DNA of 37,904 nt from Clostridia bacterium (GCA_017410455.1 JAFQQT010000012.1:1-37904), one strand, 5' to 3'; counted from the stretch's first letter, positions 1-8,535 are shown. Made by a program: numbers and translations. The notes: a model not told the origin generated them from the sequence alone.

Positions 1-323
1 GCGCAACACCAGCGCGGCTCGCCCTCCGCGAGCCGTGCCCGCGCGGGGCACCCTCCGTGCCCCGTGCGACGCGCAACTCCACCACACTCCCACGCGCGAC
101 CAGCCCCAGGAGAACAAAAAACAAAATCGCGAGAATGGGTTTCGAAAGGGTCGAAGACCCTTCGCGGGTGCAGGGCAGAGCCCTGCCGGAATCCAAGGGC
201 AGCGCCCTTGGCAGGGTACAGGGGCAGCGCCCCTGTCAGGATCCAAGGGCAGCGCCCTTGGCAGGGTGCAGGGGCAGCGCCCTTGGCAGGGTGCAGGGGC
301 AGCGCCCTTGGCCGCCGGAGGCC
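1..323. other. Gene-free region with stacked hairpins
   Basis: I see no credible gene here. Open frames that cross it are repetitive and run antisense into the ABC gene. The region holds a perfect 8-base stem at 15-35 (loop CCCTC plus C) and a perfect 7-base stem at 45-63 with loop CCTCC. A GGGTC/GACCC hairpin follows at 148-160, and then the palindromic repeat array described separately. It lies downstream of the stop of the leftward ABC operon, so it is probably its 3' untranslated region. No clean stem plus T-run terminator in the leftward sense was found directly after the stop. Confidence 0.6.
170..312. repeat. Array of palindromic GGGCAGCGCCC repeats
   Basis: Six palindromes follow one another: 170-186, 193-211, 218-236, 243-261, about 269-286 and about 295-311. 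They share the core GGGCAGCGCCC (AGA instead of AGC-type centre in the first) and are separated by short CAGGGTGCA or CAGGATC linkers. Units 2 and 4 are identical 19-base palindromes. Each copy can fold as a hairpin in RNA from either strand. There is no T-run, so they look more like REP-type extragenic repeats than an intrinsic terminator. They sit directly behind the stop codon of the leftward ABC operon. Confidence 0.75.
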
Positions 324-2171
324 TCACGCGAGCTGCAGCTGGTACAGCTTCTTGTAGATGCCGTCGAGGTCGAGGAGCTCCTGGTGGGTGCCGGACTCGC
401 GGATCTTGCCGTGGTGCATGACGATGATGCGGTCGCAGTGCTGGATGGTGGAGAGGCGATGGGCGACCATGATGGAGGTGCGGCCTTCCATCAGGCGCTG
501 GATGGCCTCCTGGATCCACTGCTCGGTCTCGGTGTCGATGTTGGCGGTGGCTTCGTCGAGGATGAGGATGGTGGGGTCATAGGCCAGGGTGCGGGCGAAG
601 GAGATGAGCTGCCGCTGGCCGGAGGAGAAGGTGGCGCCGCGCTCGGTGACCGCCTCGTGGTAGCCATCGGGCATGCGCTCGATGAAGCGGGATGCGTTGG
701 TGTGCAGGGCGGCCTGGCGGATGTCCTCATCGGTGATGGAATCATCGCGCAGGCGGATGTTGTGGGCGATATCGCCGGTGAAGAGGAAGACGTCCTGCTG
801 CACCTGCCCGATGGCGGAGCGGATCTGCTCGCGGGAGAGCTGGCGGATGTCCACGCCGTCGATGCGGATGGCGCCCTTCTGGATGTCGTAGTAGCGGCCG
901 ATGAGGTTGAGGATGGAGCTCTTGCCCGCGCCCGTAGCGCCCACGAAGGCCACCTTCTGCCCCGGCTCGATGACGAAGGAGACGTCCCGCAGCACCCAGT
1001 GCGCCTTGTCGAGGTTGTCAGGCGTGGGGGTCTTGCCGTCCACGGTCTCGTAAGCGAACCAGACGTGATCGAATTCGATGCGGCCGCGGATGTCGGGCAG
1101 CTTCACGGGCTCAGCCTGCTCCTGCACGTCGGATTCAGTGTCCAGGACGGTGAAGATCTTCTCCGCCGAGGCGATGGCGCTTTGCAGGGTGGTGAACATC
1201 TCCGCCAGCTCCTGGATGGGCTGGAAGAGCTGGCCGATGTACTGGGTGAACATGTACAGCGTGCCGATGGTGATGGCGCCGGAGAAGACCTGCGCGCTGC
1301 CGCCGCCCAGGATGATGGCGGTGGCGGTGATGGAGGCGAAGTAGATCATCGGGCGGAAGACGCCGAAGATCATCATCTCGCGGAAGCCGGCCTTGTACAG
1401 CTCCTGGTTCTTCTCGCCGAACTCATCGCACTTCTCCTCTTCGCGGTTGAAGATCTGGATGATGCGCATGCCGGAAAGGTGCTCGGACAGGAAGGTATTC
1501 AGCGTGGTGATGCGGGTGCGCACGATCTGGTAGCACTTGCGGCTGAGCCTGCGGAAGAAGAAGGTCAGCACTGCCACCACCGGCACCATCACCAGCGAAT
1601 AGAGCGCCATCTTCACATCCAGAATGAGCATCCACGCGATCAGCGCGATGACCTTGACCACGTTGCGGAACAGGCGCACGAGGATGTTGGAGTACAGGTC
1701 GTTGATGGACTCGGTATCATTGGCGATGCGGGTGACGATCCTGCCCACGGGCGTGGTGTCGAAGTAGCGCATGGACAGGCTCTGCACATGGGCCATCACC
1801 TCCATGCGCATGGTGTAAACGATCTTCTGGCCCATCTGCTGGATGAGCAGGTACTGCGTGCGGTTGCACAGGAAGGAAACGATCAGCACGCCCACGTAGA
1901 TGGCGGCGACGGTGAGCACGCCCTGGAAGCGTGCGTCAGGGTCGGCTGCCGCCTGTGCGCCGCTGACGGGCACGATGAAGTCGTCGATGGCGCTGCCCAC
2001 CAGCTCCGGGCGGTAGAGCTCCAGGGCCGTCATCGCCAGCATCAGCACACAGCAGATCAGCACCGTCTTCCAGTAGGGCTTGACGTAGGTGAGCATGCGG
2101 AGGAAGGCGTTGCCCTTGTAGCGCACGTCATTCTCTTCCGTCTTCTTCAGGCCCTTGACGAACTCAGACAT
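324..2171 (-). CDS. ABC exporter subunit (permease-ATPase fusion), catalytic-site half
   Basis: This is a 615-residue half-transporter with an N-terminal six-helix ABC membrane domain (about residues 25-335) and a C-terminal ATPase domain (about 365-610). Walker A is GATGAGKS at 411-418, and the Walker B/catalytic pair is D539-E540. The signature motif is the altered FSSGQ at 515-519 instead of LSGGQ. The start overlaps the end of the upstream ABC gene by 8 bases, so the two are co-translated. Altered signature here plus altered Walker B in the partner is the pattern known from heterodimeric exporters such as TM287/288, where this subunit corresponds to TM288. The substrate is not predictable; drugs, lipids or peptides are possible. 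Confidence 0.93.
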   Translation of the reverse strand: MSEFVKGLKKTEENDVRYKGNAFLRMLTYVKPYWKTVLICCVLMLAMTALELYRPELVGSAIDDFIVPVSGAQAAADPDARFQGVLTVAAIYVGVLIVSFLCNRTQYLLIQQMGQKIVYTMRMEVMAHVQSLSMRYFDTTPVGRIVTRIANDTESINDLYSNILVRLFRNVVKVIALIAWMLILDVKMALYSLVMVPVVAVLTFFFRRLSRKCYQIVRTRITTLNTFLSEHLSGMRIIQIFNREEEKCDEFGEKNQELYKAGFREMMIFGVFRPMIYFASITATAIILGGGSAQVFSGAITIGTLYMFTQYIGQLFQPIQELAEMFTTLQSAIASAEKIFTVLDTESDVQEQAEPVKLPDIRGRIEFDHVWFAYETVDGKTPTPDNLDKAHWVLRDVSFVIEPGQKVAFVGATGAGKSSILNLIGRYYDIQKGAIRIDGVDIRQLSREQIRSAIGQVQQDVFLFTGDIAHNIRLRDDSITDEDIRQAALHTNASRFIERMPDGYHEAVTERGATFSSGQRQLISFARTLAYDPTILILDEATANIDTETEQWIQEAIQRLMEGRTSIMVAHRLSTIQHCDRIIVMHHGKIRESGTHQELLDLDGIYKKLYQLQLA

Positions 2172-4032
2172 GCGCTTCGCCTCCCTTCTTGCGCAGGTCC
2201 ACCCCGGGTTCGGGGTGCGCCTCGTGCAGCTGCTTCTCCAGCTGCTGCTTGTCGAACATGCTCCTGTACAGGCCGTTCAGGGCGATCAGCTCGTCGTGGG
2301 TGCCGTATTCGGCCACGTAGCTGCCGCTGGCAGAAGCGTCATCGTCCAGCACGAGGATGTGGTCCGCATCCTGAATGGTGGAGATGCGGTGGGCGATGAT
2401 GATGGTGATGCGTTCATTCTGCCCGTCCGGCCCGGACCCGCGCACGGTGCGCAGGTTGTCCAGAATGGAGCGCTCGGTGTCCGTGTCCACGGCGGAGAGG
2501 GCGTCATCCAGGATGAGGACGGGGGCGTCCTTCATCAGGGCGCGGGCGATGGAGGAACGCTGCTTCTGGCCGCCGGAGAGGGTCACGCCGCGCTCGCCCA
2601 CCACGGTCTGATACTGGTCGGGGAAGGCGGCGATGTTGTCGTGGATGCAGGCCAGCTGCGCCGCGTGGATGACGGATTCGAGGGATTTGTCCGCCGAGCC
2701 GAAGGCGATGTTGTTCTGCAGCGTGTCCGAGAAGAGGAAGTTGTCCTGGGGCACGCAGGCGATCCCCTCGCGCAGCACCGACAGCGGGTATTCCCGGATG
2801 CTGCGCCCGCCGATGGTGATCATCCCGGGGTCGCTGACGTCGTACAGGCGGGTCAGCAGGCTCGGGATGGTGGTCTTGCCGGTGCCGGTGCGGCCGATGA
2901 TGGCCAGGGTCTCGCCGGGCCTGACCGTCACGGACACGTCCCTGAGGACGGTCACATCCTCATGGCCGGGGTAGGCGAAGGTGAGGCCGTTCAGGCACAG
3001 GTCGCCGGAGAGCTCAGTGAGGCTGTGGTCGGTGTGCTCGTCATCGGTGATGTCGGGCTTTTCATCGAAGATGTGATGGATGCGCCCCATGGAGGCCGTG
3101 CCCTGGGAGATGCTGGTGATGCACTCGCCCACGGCCATCATCGGCCACACCAGCATGCCCACATAGCTGTTGAAGGCCACGAACTGGCCCGCGGTGATCT
3201 CGCCGTGGATGGCCAGGTAGCCGCCGTAGATCAGCGTCGCCAGGCTGGACAGGCCGATGATGATGTCCATCGTGGGCATCATCAGGGCGTGCAGGCGCAC
3301 CACGCGCAGGTTCTTTTCCTGGGTGGCCTGGGTGGTCTTTGCAAAGGCGTGGAGCTCCCGGCGCTCCTGCACGAAGGCCTTGATCACCCGCATGCCGCTG
3401 ATGGTCTCCTGCACCTGATCGCTCAGGGTGGAGAAGGCCGCCTGCCGCTCGCGGAAGCGCTTATGCATCTCGCGCCCGTAGAACACATCGCCCACGGCGA
3501 TGACCAGCAGCGGTACGATTGCCACCGCCGTCAGCCGGGGATCAACGGTGGTGATCATCTGCCCCAGCACCAGGATCATCATCACCGTGGCGTCAAAGGC
3601 GGTGATGATCGTCATGCCCAGCAGCTGGCGCACGGCGAACAGGTCGTTGGTGAAGTGGGCCATCAGGTCGCCGGTCTTGTGCTGGTTGTAATAGCGCATG
3701 GACAGGGTCGAGAGATGCCCGTACATGTCCTGGCGGATCTCCTTCTCGATGGAGCGGGCGGCGCCGAAGATGAAGAAGCGCCAGCAGAACCGCCCGATGG
3801 CGATCGCGCCGCCCATGCCCAGGATCATCCACACGATGCGCATCGCATCCTGCATGGTGAAGGCGGCCGTGGGCGGGTCGGCCATGGCGCCGGTCAGGCC
3901 GTCGATGATGTTGCCGGTGAACTCCGGCACATACACATTCACCTGATCGACCACATAGAGCGCCAGAATGCCCAGCACATACTGCCACCAGTGGCGGGCG
4001 ACATAGCGGCCGGCGAATTTCAGGGTCTTCAT
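2164..4032 (-). CDS. ABC exporter subunit (permease-ATPase fusion), degenerate-site half
   Basis: This 622-residue half-transporter is the first gene of a two-gene leftward operon. A six-helix membrane domain fills roughly residues 10-310. In the ATPase domain, Walker A is GRTGTGKT at 380-387 and the signature is a canonical LSGGQ at 485-489. The Walker B motif ends in D509-D510, so the usual catalytic glutamate is aspartate. That substitution marks the non-hydrolysing composite site in heterodimeric exporters (TM287, LmrC and BmrC type). An H-loop (AHRIST) is present. The start follows a GAGG motif. The product should pair with the overlapping downstream gene in the cytoplasmic membrane. Confidence 0.93.
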   Translation of the reverse strand: MKTLKFAGRYVARHWWQYVLGILALYVVDQVNVYVPEFTGNIIDGLTGAMADPPTAAFTMQDAMRIVWMILGMGGAIAIGRFCWRFFIFGAARSIEKEIRQDMYGHLSTLSMRYYNQHKTGDLMAHFTNDLFAVRQLLGMTIITAFDATVMMILVLGQMITTVDPRLTAVAIVPLLVIAVGDVFYGREMHKRFRERQAAFSTLSDQVQETISGMRVIKAFVQERRELHAFAKTTQATQEKNLRVVRLHALMMPTMDIIIGLSSLATLIYGGYLAIHGEITAGQFVAFNSYVGMLVWPMMAVGECITSISQGTASMGRIHHIFDEKPDITDDEHTDHSLTELSGDLCLNGLTFAYPGHEDVTVLRDVSVTVRPGETLAIIGRTGTGKTTIPSLLTRLYDVSDPGMITIGGRSIREYPLSVLREGIACVPQDNFLFSDTLQNNIAFGSADKSLESVIHAAQLACIHDNIAAFPDQYQTVVGERGVTLSGGQKQRSSIARALMKDAPVLILDDALSAVDTDTERSILDNLRTVRGSGPDGQNERITIIIAHRISTIQDADHILVLDDDASASGSYVAEYGTHDELIALNGLYRSMFDKQQLEKQLHEAHPEPGVDLRKKGGEAHV

Positions 4033-4088
4033 AGCACGATACCTCTTTCGGAATCAGTCGGTGGACGCTGCTTGGTCAGCGTCGCTAT

Positions 4089-4117
4089 ATCATAACACAT
4101 TTTCGCGGGAATGTGTA
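4089..4117 (-). promoter_or_regulatory. Promoter of the ABC exporter operon
   Basis: Read leftward, TACACA (4112-4117) and TATGAT (4089-4094) are separated by 17 bases, about 60 bases before the start codon of the first ABC gene. The -35 matches the consensus at four of six positions. Confidence 0.5.
4095..4116. promoter_or_regulatory. Candidate repressor operator in the ABC promoter
   Basis: ACACATT (4095-4101) and AATGTGT (4110-4116) form a perfect 7-8-7 inverted repeat. It fills the spacer and most of the -35 of the proposed promoter. A dimeric regulator bound here would block polymerase. No regulator gene is adjacent, so the protein partner is unknown. Confidence 0.4.
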
Positions 4118-4171
4118 GCTGTTTTTGGCGAAAATCAGCATAAAAGATTTGAAAAAATCGAATATGAAAAG

Positions 4172-4202
4172 AGAAAAGCCCGCTGCGGGGTGATGCAGCG
4201 GG
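4172..4202 (-). terminator. Terminator of the SGNH hydrolase gene
   Basis: Read leftward, CCCGCTGC (4202-4195) pairs perfectly with GCAGCGGG (4186-4179) and is followed by CTTTTC and a T-rich tail. It lies about 30 bases after the hydrolase stop codon. Confidence 0.75.
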
Positions 4203-4233
4203 ATGGTGCATGGTGCGTGGCCGGAAGCCGCCC

Positions 4234-4875
4234 TCATTCCAGAATGGCCTGTGCCACCTGCGGCCAGATGGCCCGGTAGCCCTCGGGGCGGATGTGCATG
4301 CCCTCGATGGTGTATTCGGCCTTCAGGCGGCCCTGCGCGTCGGTGAGGGGCGCATTGAAGTCGCGCCAGGGCTGGCCGTGGGCGGCGGCGAGGGCCTGCA
4401 GGGCGCGGTTGGCCTCGGCGATGCGCTCGTTGGTGCGGATGCGCAGGCAGGGCTTCATGGCCTGAGTGGCGGCGTCGTAATTGATGGGGTAGTAGGCCAT
4501 GACGATGATCTCCACGCCGGGCAGGCGCTCCTCGATGAGGGTCATGATGCGGTCGTAGCGGGCCATCAGCGCGTCGATGGTGACATGGCCGTCGGAGAGG
4601 TCGTTGGTGCCGATGTTGAGGAAGACGCGCCGGGGCGTCAGATCCGTCACCAGCACGTCGAGGATGGGCAGCATGTCCTCGGTGCGGTAGCCGCCCACGC
4701 CCCGGTTGTACACCGGCGGGCAGCCGGGGAGCTCGCGGGCCCAGGCTTCCACCGGGAACATCTCCATCAGGGATGACCCGGCGAATACGATCCCGCCCTT
4801 TTCGGCGGTGCGGTTGGCTTCGCGGTAGCGTTCGACAAGGCGGCGCTTCTCGGCGCGCCAGGCGGGTTCGGTCAT
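4234..4875 (-). CDS. SGNH/GDSL-family hydrolase (esterase-like)
   Basis: This 213-residue protein has the SGNH hydrolase signature. Block I is GSSL at residues 33-36 (catalytic Ser35; the family GDSL aspartate is Ser). Block III is the GTND motif, and a C-terminal EGMH (His194) supplies the catalytic histidine. The acidic residue three before the histidine is Glu191 where Asp is usual. The family removes acyl groups from sugars, lipids or thioesters. The absence of a signal peptide suggests a cytoplasmic enzyme. The ATG at 4875 was chosen because CAAGGAGG lies just upstream. The reading frame stays open further upstream, but that part has no ribosome binding site and overlaps the divergent gene. 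The natural substrate is unknown. Confidence 0.85.
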   Translation of the reverse strand: MTEPAWRAEKRRLVERYREANRTAEKGGIVFAGSSLMEMFPVEAWARELPGCPPVYNRGVGGYRTEDMLPILDVLVTDLTPRRVFLNIGTNDLSDGHVTIDALMARYDRIMTLIEERLPGVEIIVMAYYPINYDAATQAMKPCLRIRTNERIAEANRALQALAAAHGQPWRDFNAPLTDAQGRLKAEYTIEGMHIRPEGYRAIWPQVAQAILE

Positions 4876-5010
4876 GGGGGAGCCTCCTTGTTTTTTGTTA
4901 TTATTCGTCGCCAAAGGATGAGAATCCTCCTGCGCCTGTGCGTTGGGTACAGGGCGCGCGACATGGTGTTTGTTGTAAAGAGGGAAGAGAAGATCCGAGG
5001 AGGGATTGGA

Positions 5011-5652
5011 ATGGCTCGTCGTCCTGTTTTCGCCGTTGGCGATCAGTTCCGCCCGGTGTATCGCCGGGATGTGGAGTTCCTGTGGTTTGCCGGGATGAGC
5101 GACGCGCAGAAGCGCAGGTGCATCGATTCGCTCCACGAGGCGTACATGACCCGTTTCCCGGGGCAGAAGGTGCTGGAGATTTCTTCTAAGTCCCGTCAGG
5201 CGCTGGGGGTGAAGCTGAGCGCTTTCAACCTGACCAAGTTCGTGCCCAGTCTGGGGCGGAGCGTGCCGGTGGAGTGTGTGTTCCAGGGCGGGAAGGTGTT
5301 CTGGGATGGTGTGGGGCCGTTCACGGAGATGTACGGGTGGCTGCCCATCGATGCCAGGCGGGATCCGCGCCTGAGGAGCTCCGGGCCGGTGAAGGGCTTC
5401 TTCTTCGAGGGCCGGGATTACCCCAACCGGCCGGAATCGGCGTTCTACTGCTGGATCTGGTGCAACGCGCTGCTGGAGCACCCCGAGCTGCACGGGGAGC
5501 TGCTGCAGTACGACGCCTTCACCGACATCGTCTTCAACCCCGAGAAGAGCAGGAACTGCCAGGCCGAGGCCGCGGCGATCTTCGTGACCCTGGCCCGCCG
5601 GGGGCAGCTGGATGCGATCCGCGATTTCGATACCTTCGTCAAGCTCCTGTGA
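5011..5652 (+). CDS. NADAR-domain protein of the DarT1-associated antitoxin type
   Basis: This 213-residue protein starts at the ATG preceded by GAGGAGGG. Its sequence follows the pattern I associate with the DarT1-associated NADAR antitoxins (also called DUF6977): an N-terminal ARRPVF, an LEISSKS-type segment, ALGVKLSAFNL, an FQGGKVF segment, then RDPRLRSSG and a C-terminal FYCWIW helix. NADAR proteins of this group reverse ADP-ribosylation of guanine in DNA placed by DarT1 toxins. No DarT-like gene is visible on either side: the neighbours are the SGNH hydrolase (divergent) and polA. A solitary copy could be a resident immunity gene against DarT1-type phage defence elements or toxins. The family assignment rests on recalled motifs, not on a search. 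Confidence 0.75.
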   Translation: MARRPVFAVGDQFRPVYRRDVEFLWFAGMSDAQKRRCIDSLHEAYMTRFPGQKVLEISSKSRQALGVKLSAFNLTKFVPSLGRSVPVECVFQGGKVFWDGVGPFTEMYGWLPIDARRDPRLRSSGPVKGFFFEGRDYPNRPESAFYCWIWCNALLEHPELHGELLQYDAFTDIVFNPEKSRNCQAEAAAIFVTLARRGQLDAIRDFDTFVKLL

Positions 5653-5660
5653 TGGTCTGA

Positions 5661-5689
5661 GGAGTCCGCCCGGTGCGGCTCCTTTTTTT
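5661..5689 (+). terminator. Terminator after the NADAR gene
   Basis: GGAG-T-CCGC and GCGGCTCC form a GC-rich stem with one bulged T and loop CCGGT, followed by seven T residues, eight bases behind the stop codon. Confidence 0.85.
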
Positions 5690-5690
5690 A

Positions 5691-5719
5691 TTGGCATCGG
5701 CCGCGGAATGTGGTATACT
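5691..5719 (+). promoter_or_regulatory. Promoter of polA
   Basis: TTGGCA (5691-5696) and TATACT (5714-5719) are separated by 17 bases, immediately behind the preceding terminator and 34 bases before the polA start codon. GGAGG (5741-5745) is the ribosome binding site. Confidence 0.8.
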
Positions 5720-5753
5720 GTTGCTGAAACGATCACACCCGGAGGTACTTCCC

Positions 5754-8387
5754 ATGGCCGACACCTTCCTCATTGTCGATGGCAACAGCCTGATGCACCG
5801 CGCCTTCCACGCCCTGCCGCTCATGGACGCGGACGGCGTGTACACCAACGCCATCTACGGCTTCCTGAACATGCTCCTCAAGGTGATCCGCGAGCAGGAT
5901 GTGCGCTATATCGCCGTGTGCTTCGACGAGCACGGCCCCACCTTCCGCCACACCGCCTATGCGGACTACAAGGCCGGCCGCTCCGCCACGCCGGAGGAGC
6001 TGCGGCAGCAGTTCCGCACCATCCGCACGCTGCTGACGGAGATGGGTATCCGCTGGTACACCCTCATGGGCTGGGAGGCGGATGACCTGCTGGGCACCCT
6101 GAGCCTGAAGGCGGAGGCCTCCGATGTGCGCCCCCTGCTGCTCACCGGCGACCGCGACGCCCTGCAGCTGGTGGACGGCACGACGGAATTGATGTTCACC
6201 CGCAAGGGCATCAGCGAAACGATCCTGTTCACCCCCGCCCGGGTGCACGAGGAGTACGGCTTCGGCCCGGAGCAGGTCACCGACTGGAAGGGTCTGGCCG
6301 GCGACAGCAGCGACAACATCCCCGGCATCCCCGGCGTGGGCGACAAGACGGCCGTCAAGCTCCTGCACCAGTATGGTACCCTCGAGAACATCCTCGCCCA
6401 CGCGGGCGAAGTGAATGGCAAGCTGGGCGAGAAGCTGCAGACCTGGCAGGAGCAGGCCCGCATGTGCAGGGAGCTGGCCACCATCCGCCGGGATGCGCCG
6501 GTGGACTTCCGCCTGTCCGACTGCGCCCTGCCGGATCTGCGGGCGGCGATCCCCGCGCTGAAGAAGCTGAAGCTGAACGCGCTCATCAAGCGAATCGACA
6601 GCGAAGCTGCGCCTTCTGGCACGGTTGCGGGCGCTGCTGCATCTGCCGCTGCGGAGGTCGCGCCGCTGGTGCTGCTGCCTTTTGGCGAGCCGGCGGTCAT
6701 TGACACGGTGGAGGGGCTGTCTGCGTGGCTTGCCAGCCTGACGGAGGCGGCGCATCCGCTGGCGCTGCACATCGGCGAAACGGTCATGTCCATCGCTGCG
6801 CAGGATGGCGCGTGGGCGACCATCGGCCTGGGGGGCGACCTGCTCAACCCCGGCCCTGACCCGGCGGAGGTGCTGGCCCTGCTGGCGCCGGTGCTGTGCG
6901 CCCATCCGGCCAGCGGGAGGCCCGCAGCCATTGTCCACGATGGCAAGCGCCTGTGGCATACCCTGCACAAAATGAACCTGCCCCTGCCGGAAAGGTACGG
7001 CTGGGACACGATGCTGGGTGCGTACCTGATCAACCCGCAGGAGAAGAGCTACAGCTACGCGGCCCTGCGCGGCGAAATGCCCGAGGACGCCCGGGGCGTG
7101 GCTTCGCTGGCGGCATGGCAGAAGGTCAGGATTGCGGCGGATCAGATGATGCACCTGATGCAGGACGTGGAAATGCCTCTCTCCCGCGTGCTGTTTGACA
7201 TGGAGGTGCTCGGCTTCACGGTGGACACAGCCTTCCTGCGGCAGCTGGGCGACCGTTACATCGGCCAGATCGAGGAGGCGAAGCAGGGCTTCTTCGCGGC
7301 CTGCAGCCAGATGGCCGGGCAGACTGTCAAGCCCATCAACCTCAACTCCACCCAGCAGCTGGGCGAGCTGCTCTTTGACCAGCTGGGCCTGCCCCACGGG
7401 AAAAAGACCTCCCGCGGCTACTCCACCTCCGCCGAGGTGCTGGAGAACCTGCGGGACATCGCCCCGGAGGTCATCGACCCGCTGCTGCGCTACCGCCAGC
7501 TGACCAAGCTCAACAGCACCTACATCGAGGGCCTGCTGCGCCTGACGGGTGCGTCCGGCCGCGTGCATTCCACCTTCGATCAGGTGGCGACGGCCACGGG
7601 CCGCATCTCCTCCAGCGAACCGAACCTTCAGAACATCCCCGTGCGCACCGAGGAGGGCCGCGAGATCCGCCAGGCCTTCCTGCCCCGGGAGGGCTGGGTG
7701 CTGCTGGATGCGGACTACAGCCAGATTGAACTCCGCCTGATGGCCCACTTCTCCGGGGACGAGGCGATGCTGGACGCCTTCCGCACCGGGCAGGACGTTC
7801 ACGCCCGCACGGCCAGCGAGATCTTCGAGGTGCCCCTTGCCGAGGTGGACGGAACCCTCCGCTCCCGCGCCAAGGCCGTCAACTTCGGCCTCATCTACGG
7901 CATCAGCGCCTTTGGCCTCTCCCGCAACACGGGCGTGACCCAGCAGGAGGCGAAGACCTTCATCAGCCGCTACTTCGCCAAGTATCCGGGGGTCAAGCGC
8001 TTCATGGATACCGCCGCCCAGGACGGCATGGAGAACGGCTACGCCCTGACGCTCATGGGCCGCCGCCGGTATCTGCCGGAATTGCAGTCTGCCAACGCCA
8101 TGGTGCGCGAGTTCGGCAAGCGCGCCGCCATGAACACCCCCGTACAGGGCACGGCGGCGGACATCATCAAGCTGGCGATGGTGCGCGTGCATGAGGCCCT
8201 GCGCCGCGAGGGGCTCAGGAGCCGCCTGATCCTGCAGGTGCACGACGAACTCCTGCTGGAGTGCCCGCCGGAGGAGGCCGCGCAGGCCGCCCGCATCCTG
8301 CAAAGCGCGATGGAGAGCGTCATCACCCTGGCCGTGCCGCTTTCTGCCGAGGTGCATCAGGGCGTGAACTGGGCGGAAGCCAAATAA
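5754..8387 (+). CDS. DNA polymerase I
   Basis: This 877-residue family A polymerase acts in Okazaki fragment maturation and repair. The N-terminal part (about 1-290) is the 5' nuclease, with the DGNSLMHRAF opening and the GVGDKTAVKLL helix-hairpin-helix. The middle region (about 300-480) occupies the 3'-5' exonuclease position but shows no DxE motif, so proofreading is probably lost, as in many Gram-positive enzymes. The polymerase domain has motif A around Asp652-Ala-Asp654-Tyr-Ser, motif B (RSRAKAVNFGLIYG) and motif C His830-Asp831-Glu832. The ATG at 5754 is chosen because GGAGG and a strong promoter sit directly upstream. A long open frame on the opposite strand is a GC-driven shadow. Confidence 0.98.
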   Translation: MADTFLIVDGNSLMHRAFHALPLMDADGVYTNAIYGFLNMLLKVIREQDVRYIAVCFDEHGPTFRHTAYADYKAGRSATPEELRQQFRTIRTLLTEMGIRWYTLMGWEADDLLGTLSLKAEASDVRPLLLTGDRDALQLVDGTTELMFTRKGISETILFTPARVHEEYGFGPEQVTDWKGLAGDSSDNIPGIPGVGDKTAVKLLHQYGTLENILAHAGEVNGKLGEKLQTWQEQARMCRELATIRRDAPVDFRLSDCALPDLRAAIPALKKLKLNALIKRIDSEAAPSGTVAGAAASAAAEVAPLVLLPFGEPAVIDTVEGLSAWLASLTEAAHPLALHIGETVMSIAAQDGAWATIGLGGDLLNPGPDPAEVLALLAPVLCAHPASGRPAAIVHDGKRLWHTLHKMNLPLPERYGWDTMLGAYLINPQEKSYSYAALRGEMPEDARGVASLAAWQKVRIAADQMMHLMQDVEMPLSRVLFDMEVLGFTVDTAFLRQLGDRYIGQIEEAKQGFFAACSQMAGQTVKPINLNSTQQLGELLFDQLGLPHGKKTSRGYSTSAEVLENLRDIAPEVIDPLLRYRQLTKLNSTYIEGLLRLTGASGRVHSTFDQVATATGRISSSEPNLQNIPVRTEEGREIRQAFLPREGWVLLDADYSQIELRLMAHFSGDEAMLDAFRTGQDVHARTASEIFEVPLAEVDGTLRSRAKAVNFGLIYGISAFGLSRNTGVTQQEAKTFISRYFAKYPGVKRFMDTAAQDGMENGYALTLMGRRRYLPELQSANAMVREFGKRAAMNTPVQGTAADIIKLAMVRVHEALRREGLRSRLILQVHDELLLECPPEEAAQAARILQSAMESVITLAVPLSAEVHQGVNWAEAK

Positions 8388-8412
8388 AATTCGGAATTAT
8401 GAATTCGGAATT
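8388..8412. repeat. AT-rich AATTCGGAATT repeat, copy A
   Basis: AATTCGGAATTATG is followed at once by AATTCGGAATT, directly after the polA stop codon. The same motif family recurs at 8801-8825 and, more degenerate, at 15424-15545. Confidence 0.6.
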
Positions 8413-8535
8413 GAAAGACGGCAGAGAAGTTCCTGAAAATCCGGTGGGGAAGCAGGAAAATTTACATTTGTGACGAATACCCCCATTGAGCGCGGCTCTG
8501 CGCGCGACGACATAACGTATAAGGAGCGATTTGCA

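Noticed and set aside
170-312. Regularly spaced palindromes as a CRISPR array
   Set aside because: The spacers are only a few bases long and nearly identical, the repeats themselves vary, and no cas gene is present.
35-2399. Plus-strand frames starting in the palindromic repeats and running through the ABC gene
   Set aside because: Translation is repeats followed by antisense ABC sequence without any motif; the minus-strand ABC gene is certain.
4876-5736. N-terminal extension of the SGNH hydrolase to 500 residues
   Set aside because: The extension is antisense to the NADAR gene; the internal ATG at 4875 has a perfect ribosome binding site and gives a family-typical length.
4234-5753. A DarT-type toxin gene partnering the NADAR protein
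   Set aside because: Neither neighbour nor any short frame nearby shows the DarT fold motifs; the adjacent genes are an SGNH hydrolase and polA.
5733-8357. Very long open frame on the minus strand opposite polA
   Set aside because: No ribosome binding site or domain, His/Gln/Arg/Gly-rich nonsense composition, and fully antisense to a certain polA. It is a by-product of high GC at third codon positions.
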